DNA of 64,000 bases from Brachionus manjavacas (lineage: Eukaryota; Rotifera; Eurotatoria; Ploima; Brachionidae), in NCBI GenBank assembly GCA_019054805.1, contig JAHQIY010000012.1, positions 3,100,001 to 3,164,000 of the forward strand, given 5' to 3'. Each line of letters starts with the position of its first letter. The stretch's first letter is position 1. Positions 59,320 through 64,000 of the stretch are shown here, in pieces. The notes under the pieces are model-generated. The model saw nothing but the letters and a program-made list of their open reading frames with translations, was not told where the DNA came from and did not search any database. Both the position numbers and the translations under genes were made by a program.

Positions 59320-59805
59320 TTTTCTGGTCTTAGTCGGTTAGGTAAACCATGGTTCACCTGTAACTGGAATAATTCTTGTTCTCAAATTTTATGAACTATT
59401 AGTTGACTTAATCTAAAAATTGTTCACCTAATTTGAAATTTTTTCATCTATACAGAAAAAAGCTAATGTAATGACAAAAAATTAGATAGAAAAAATAAGT
59501 ACATGGAAAATTTAAAGTTTGGTGGAGTAGATAAATCTATGTCCCCCAAAGTCAAACACTAAAAGGGTGAAAAATTAATTTTAATTTTCTTTGATTTTTA
59601 TTATTTTATGCTGAAAGGCAAAGTTTTAAAAAGATAGCACATTTGGGTATTTGGGATTGATGGAAGAGTACTAAGTCAACCAGATCAGAGCAAATGCTAA
59701 GCTATTTCTAAAGCTCCTTCAAATTATCATCTAGGAATTTTTCGGACAATAAGTGAACTTTGGTTCACCTAACCGACTAGACCCAGTTTTTCAACGATTG
59801 AATAT
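59320..59805. mobile_element. MITE-like element, TIR TAGTCGGTTAGGTRAACCA
   Basis: AGTCGGTTAGGTAAACCATGG at about 59333 is matched by an inverted GGTTCACCTAACCGACTAGA at about 59764-59783. The similarity extends about 40 bp (CTGGTCTTAGTCGG versus CTGGGTCTAGTCGG). About 485 bp long with no ORF, which fits a non-autonomous DNA transposon. A target-site duplication is not clear. Confidence 0.55.
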
Positions 59806-59839
59806 AAACTTTAATCTGAATGAATTATTTTTTTTTTTA

Positions 59840-59935
59840 TTCATTTTTTTTTTATTTTTTTTATTATTTAACTTTATTTTTATTTTTTTCATATGTTTTT
59901 ATTCTGAAGGAGCATTTGCTCGGTAAATAAATGAT
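59840..59935 (+). mobile_element. LINE 3' tail (GAAGGAGCATTTGCTCGG)
   Basis: A T-rich run leads into TTCTGAAGGAGCATTTGCTC, GGTAAATAAATGA, the same terminal hairpin as the LINE at 1.9-5.96 kb. Only the last about 100 bp are present. Confidence 0.55.
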
Positions 59936-59950
59936 TTCAAATTTCCAAAC

Positions 59951-60092
59951 AAAAAAAATAATTTTAAGTTAATATTGCAAATATTTTCAAATTTGAAATT
60001 AAACTCTTTGTTAAACTCATTCTATTTGAACAAAGAGTTTAATTTCAAATTTGAAAATATTTGCAATATTAACTTAAAATTATTTTTTTTTT
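59951..60092. repeat. Perfect or near-perfect 60-bp hairpin
   Basis: 59951-60010 (ends AAATTAAACTCTTTG) is followed by a 20-nt loop and its reverse complement at 60031-60090 (starts CAAAGAGTTTAATTT). The outer half equals part of the 130-bp inverted repeat, so a third copy of that end lies here. Confidence 0.8.
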
Positions 60093-60372
60093 GAAACTGA
60101 AAAAAATATTTGAAATATCGAACTTTTTCAATGTTAATTCAACATTGGATACATTTTCTAATTCAAACACAAAAAATTAAACCATATTTATTTAGGATTT
60201 AAAAAAAAACTCAATTTAATTTGAGTTTAAAAAAGAAAAAAATATTTTGATACAATGAATAAATAAAAATAAACTAAAAATTAAAAATTTTTTGTAAAAA
60301 ACATTTATTTAGATTTTTTTAAGTCCTAAAACATCAATTAAAAAGTAAATTAATCATCTATCCACAATCCAT

Positions 60373-62366
60373 TTATAACAGAGCCATTAGATCTTTGCCA
60401 TCTTCGCCCGAAATGCTACAACCAGGCCACTTGGACTTGATTGCTTCGAAAATTTCCGTCTCTTTTTCCTCTTCGAACATTTTGAACTTCGAATACTTTG
60501 CTCGCAAGGCTTTATGTGGTGACTCGACTAAATCGGTATCCCTGGTGGCTGGAAAAAAATACATTTTGTTCTAACAAATTTATTAAAATTTACATATAAA
60601 AATAATTGATTCGAATTCTTGTTTCTTAAGGCCTGTGTAAAAGTGCAGAGAAAAATTTTGCTCTAAGCGCCAATTGTTGATTAAATCCATGTTCGTGTTG
60701 AATACTATGGCTACATTCAATTTTCCCATCAAAACTAGCCAAATTGGAAACTTGGGCGTTTTTAGCATACTCTCCACTTCAGTTCGCTGGTCATCTTCTT
60801 CCTTTGAATCCCAGTATAAAATTCCAATGTCACTTCTTTTCTTTGTGCCTATCAAAGGCTTTTCCTGATTTAAAGAAATTATTTTTTTAAAAAGATTCAA
60901 AGGTGATTTTTTACTAGAGCTTTGCCTTTAGAGTCATAGACTATGGTGCCATTGTGAAAAAATGGAGTGGCTGCGCCAGTTATTACCAAATTGAACAAGG
61001 ATAATTTGCATTCCTCCATATCGCCCATCAAAAAATGGCCTTGAAGATCTTCATTTAGTCTTGGAACAAATTTTATCTAATTTTTCACTTGAAAATTTGA
61101 ATCTAAATTACTTTTCAAATTTTCTAGATAAAATCAAGCTGTACAAAAAAAGAACACAACCACCTTCTCGTTGGAACTGGTTTAAAAAAATATTTTTACA
61201 GATTAATCTTAATAATTTAAAATTTCTAGAGAAAATAAATCTGCAAAAACTCACAGATCCCAAATTTTTGCGCACAAACTCTTCTAAGGCAGAAAACGCT
61301 GTAAATTCATAGATATACAACTAGAAATTTAAAGTAATTAATTGTCAATGCAATGCATTTTTTTGATCTCACCTTTTCGGTTAGACCGTCAGCAAAATAT
61401 CTAGATTCAGGATCGAGCCTAAAACAGCTCATTCCAGAATTTAGGACTACAGTTGCACATTGGTTCTCGCCTGCGGTCCAAAGTATTTCCGACAAAGCAC
61501 TTATCAAACAGTCTCGTTTTTCAGCATCGTTCGGTTTTAAAATTCTACAAAAATTTAACAATTTTTTTTTTTTTAAATTTACAGAATTACTTTCTCTTAT
61601 TCCTCCACTCGCTTGAATTATCAAAAAAAAATCATGAAAATATTTTTTAATTTTAAATTACCCATTGCTAATTTCTTGTCCATCCATGCTCCGGTAGCCC
61701 ATTAAAATCAGCTTTTTTATCAATACAGCCTGAACTGAAAGAATTAAACCTCTCGTACCATTCTTTAACAAAAAAATTTAATCTCTTCTTTTCCGGGTTA
61801 ATTTTCTTTTCTACTTTTTCGGAACCCAGTCCGTAGATAAAGTCCTCGCAGCCTGATCTAAAAATAAACTTTGCTCTTGTCCATTCTTGGCTTAGAGTAT
61901 ACACTTTGCTTCCAACTGTTAATTCCCGCAGAGCCTTTTTTATTCAATTTAATAGATAAAGAAATTAATTTAAATTTAATTACAGTGGCAGTTTGAAAAT
62001 CAATTGGCTTGAAATTTTTGCTCGCGTTCTTACCACTTTCAGATTTAAGACTGGCACTAGAAGCCGATTTGGCCATGTGAGCCGTGAAATCAAAATTTAG
62101 TAAAGAATTCACTTTCTTGAATAAAAAAAAAAAGTTTTTTTATTTAATAAAAAAAAATTGCAAACTTTTTGAATTTCGTCCCGGCTATTTTTAAAATATT
62201 CGGACAAATTTTTGATCTCGTCATCTTTTAATTCATCCTTGGAAAAATTTAGAAAAAATTTAAAAATTTAGTGTCAAGCTACTTCAGGCCGCATTGAGAC
62301 AACACTGGATATTCTAATATCGCTGACACTGGCTGCCCTTTCGTCCCATTCATCATTTAAACTCAT
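60373..62366 (-). CDS. MINDY-4-like deubiquitinase-fold protein, catalytic residues missing
   Basis: Twelve exons with GT-AG introns of 45-91 nt join in frame to 461 residues: 62366-62283, 62237-62166, 62115-61984, 61934-61826, 61734-61662, 61611-61591, 61544-61373, 61320-61255, 61176-61112, 61059-60915, 60864-60594, 60548-60373. Family landmarks are TRAKFIFRSGCEDFIYGL, VQAVLIKKLIL, CLISALSEILWTAG, CVLFLYSLILSR, LVITGAATP, KKRSDIGILYWD, LKTPKFPIWLV, WRLEQNFSLHFYTGL and AIKSKWPG. MINDY-3/4 enzymes cleave Lys48-linked ubiquitin chains using a Cys in GGPCG between YGL and VQA. Here the GT-AG splice joins YGL directly to VQA, with no GGPCG in any frame nearby. The His after FPIWxV is replaced, probably by Asn (KLNVAIVF). 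It is likely a pseudo-enzyme, like human MINDY4B. The exon model is mine by eye. Confidence 0.72.
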
Positions 62367-62451
62367 CTTGTTCTAAAATCAAAATTTATAATTTAAAAAA
62401 ATATTTTTTTCGGAAATTAAATTCCTAGTCGACCCTTTTTATTTAAATCTC

Positions 62452-62545
62452 TATGGATACAGAACGAGTATAAGAATTGAGAAAATTGGAAAGTAAGTTG
62501 GCTTTAGATTATGAAAGTCCGATTGTAAGCGTTTTTGTTGAAAGG
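62452..62545 (+). pseudogene. Possible divergent exon remnant
   Basis: 86 bp upstream of the MINDY-like start, on the other strand, MDTERV is followed by a TAA. The same frame then gives ELRKLESKLALDYESPIVSV, FVE, ending at AG|GTAAAG, a plausible donor. It could be a broken or misread first exon of a divergent gene; I recognise no family. Confidence 0.25.
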
Positions 62546-64000
62546 TAAAGATTTTAAAGATTTTCAAAAAGAAGATTTATTGAGAACGAGAATAAATTAC
62601 TTTTTTTATTTTTCGATTTTTAATTTTGAAATTCTTTCGAGTGTTTTATATTAGAGCTGAAATAAATTTGAGACTCAAAATTTTCAAGTTCTTTCATAAT
62701 GTGTCAAATCAACTAATTCCGTTTTTATTTTTTTTGAGTGTCAAGCGGAATTGGAGCTTAATAAAACAAAAAAAAATGAGTCTAGGTTTTATAATTGTCA
62801 AAGATTTTTATTAATAATTAATGACCCTATGCTCCACAAGGAGTGAATAAGGAAAAAAAATATCAATAAAGCATCTTTAATATTTTATTAATGCAGTCTA
62901 ATTTATTTTTAAATAAATAAAATAGTGGCTTTTTTTAAAACTTTATCTGTAAAGAGCATTTATAATAAAGCCTAATTCAAACCGCTAATATTAAAATTAA
63001 AAGGACCATCAAAAGCGATACCACCAAATTTTGATTATAAAAACTAAAAATTTTTTTTTCACTATTTTTTAAAAAATGTTCCATAACCATTAAGATTATA
63101 CATATAAAAATTAGTTGACACAATATGAAAAAAAATCTGAAATTTTTAACTTATAAAATCGTTTCAAGTGAAGCAGAAATTATAAAACGAAAACAAAATA
63201 AAATGTTTTTTTTTTATTTTATCTGAAGAGCAAAAGATAAATTTTTGAAGAGTAGCTCAAAATAGCATCGTTTAAAATAGCTTTAATTAAAACAGCGTAA
63301 AGGGAAAAAAATATCAAAATAAATGAATTAATTTTTTTTTTAATAAAGAAAAAAATATTTTAGAATAGCTTAATTGCCTTAATTTTTTAATTCAATTAAG
63401 CTAAAAAATTTTATTCAAATAAGGTGTCAATAAAAATAAAATCAAAACCTAATTTCTCATTATTTATTTATTTATTTCATTTAGCGCCAATTCTGGCGAT
63501 CTATTAAAATTAAAAAATGTATATTTAAAATGTAAGGTTCACGAAATTCAAAACTTTAGTGCTATCTGAATTTCACATTTTTGACTCAAAATTCGTAATC
63601 TACGCCTTCGAAAACCCCAAAAAAAAATTTTTTTGAAGGGGGCAAAAAAAAAATTTTTTACACCCAGGGTTCCAAAGATAGCAAACCCTTTAAAAAGTTG
63701 TTGTTCTTTTAGACTCAAAATCTCAAAGATAAAACTTAAAAATACTAAAAAAGTATATATATTCTGAAAGAGCATAAAATTCTCTACATGCTAATGTAAT
63801 TTAGAAAAAAAAAAGGGTGTGGCGGTTTTTGTGGGCTAAAAAAAAGAAAAAAATGTGTTTTTTCTGGTTTAAATCGTATCTCCTCCGAGGGATCAATTAT
63901 GAACCGATTTTTTTTTTTAAATCTAGACAAAATTCTGAACAAATCTATGGTTTTAATTTTTTATTTTATTGCTTTATTTTTCTTAAAAAATCTCTTTAAA
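62546..64000. other. AT-rich sequence to window end
   Basis: Only A/T-rich small ORFs. 63590-63960 weakly resembles 13680-13880. No supportable gene. Confidence 0.45.

Larger units (their letters stand above)
58985..60190. repeat. Inverted-repeat unit with about 130-bp ends
   Basis: 58985-59125 (ATGGTTTAATTTTTTGTGTT... CCAATGTTGAA... CAGTTTCAAAAAAA) recurs as its reverse complement at about 60058-60190. Inside are a MITE-like element and a LINE tail, so this is a fold-back or non-autonomous element that later took insertions. Confidence 0.6.

Overview
The window is AT-rich (most intergenic DNA is A/T runs) and eukaryotic. Introns are GT-AG and short (about 45-90 nt). It carries several non-LTR retrotransposon (LINE) lineages, FLYWCH/SWIM-type Mutator-like (MULE) transposons, an hAT fragment and Ty3/Gypsy fossils. 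The few host genes are animal-like: a V-ATPase c subunit, a class A GPCR and a MINDY-type protein. Low GC, tiny introns and this mobile-element mix fit a small invertebrate, best guess a monogonont (Brachionus-like) rotifer. That is inference; no taxonomic marker gene is present.

Layout: 0-9 kb is a nest of mobile elements. LINE 3' tails lie beside or inside a MULE copy; a nearly full LINE lies on the minus strand (1.9-5.96 kb); a degenerate MULE lies at 6.3-8.2 kb. 10.2-10.8 kb holds the V-ATPase c-subunit gene, flanked at a distance by two inverted SWIM-finger MULE remnants (8.5 and 15 kb).

15.5-50.7 kb is the main feature: a very large inverted repeat with arms of about 16 kb and a 3.3-kb core. 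It carries four divergent gene pairs. In each pair, gene A and gene B share one roughly 600-bp intergenic promoter with near-symmetric CATATAAAT boxes. Both genes encode alternating-proline (V-P-V-P) proteins with Cys/Pro-rich and FGS/FSAPL-rich ends, no signal peptide, and a shared C-terminus and 3'UTR. Between pairs, each arm holds the same 10.7-kb block of fossil elements (Gypsy pieces, two LINEs, one hAT end, a 280-bp unknown repeat). The arms are nearly identical but differ by clear indels, including an in-frame deletion that cuts one A gene from 319 to 101 codons. I propose that A/B proteins are intracellular structural proteins, possibly of the rotifer intracytoplasmic lamina; this is a hypothesis.

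50.7-64 kb: AT-rich spacer, a LINE 3' end, a second MULE N-terminal fragment, a class A GPCR gene (500 aa, one intron), a small Arg-Gly-rich ORF, a TIR/hairpin cluster (59-60.2 kb), and a 12-exon MINDY-4-like deubiquitinase-fold gene (461 aa) that appears to lack both the catalytic Cys motif and the catalytic His.
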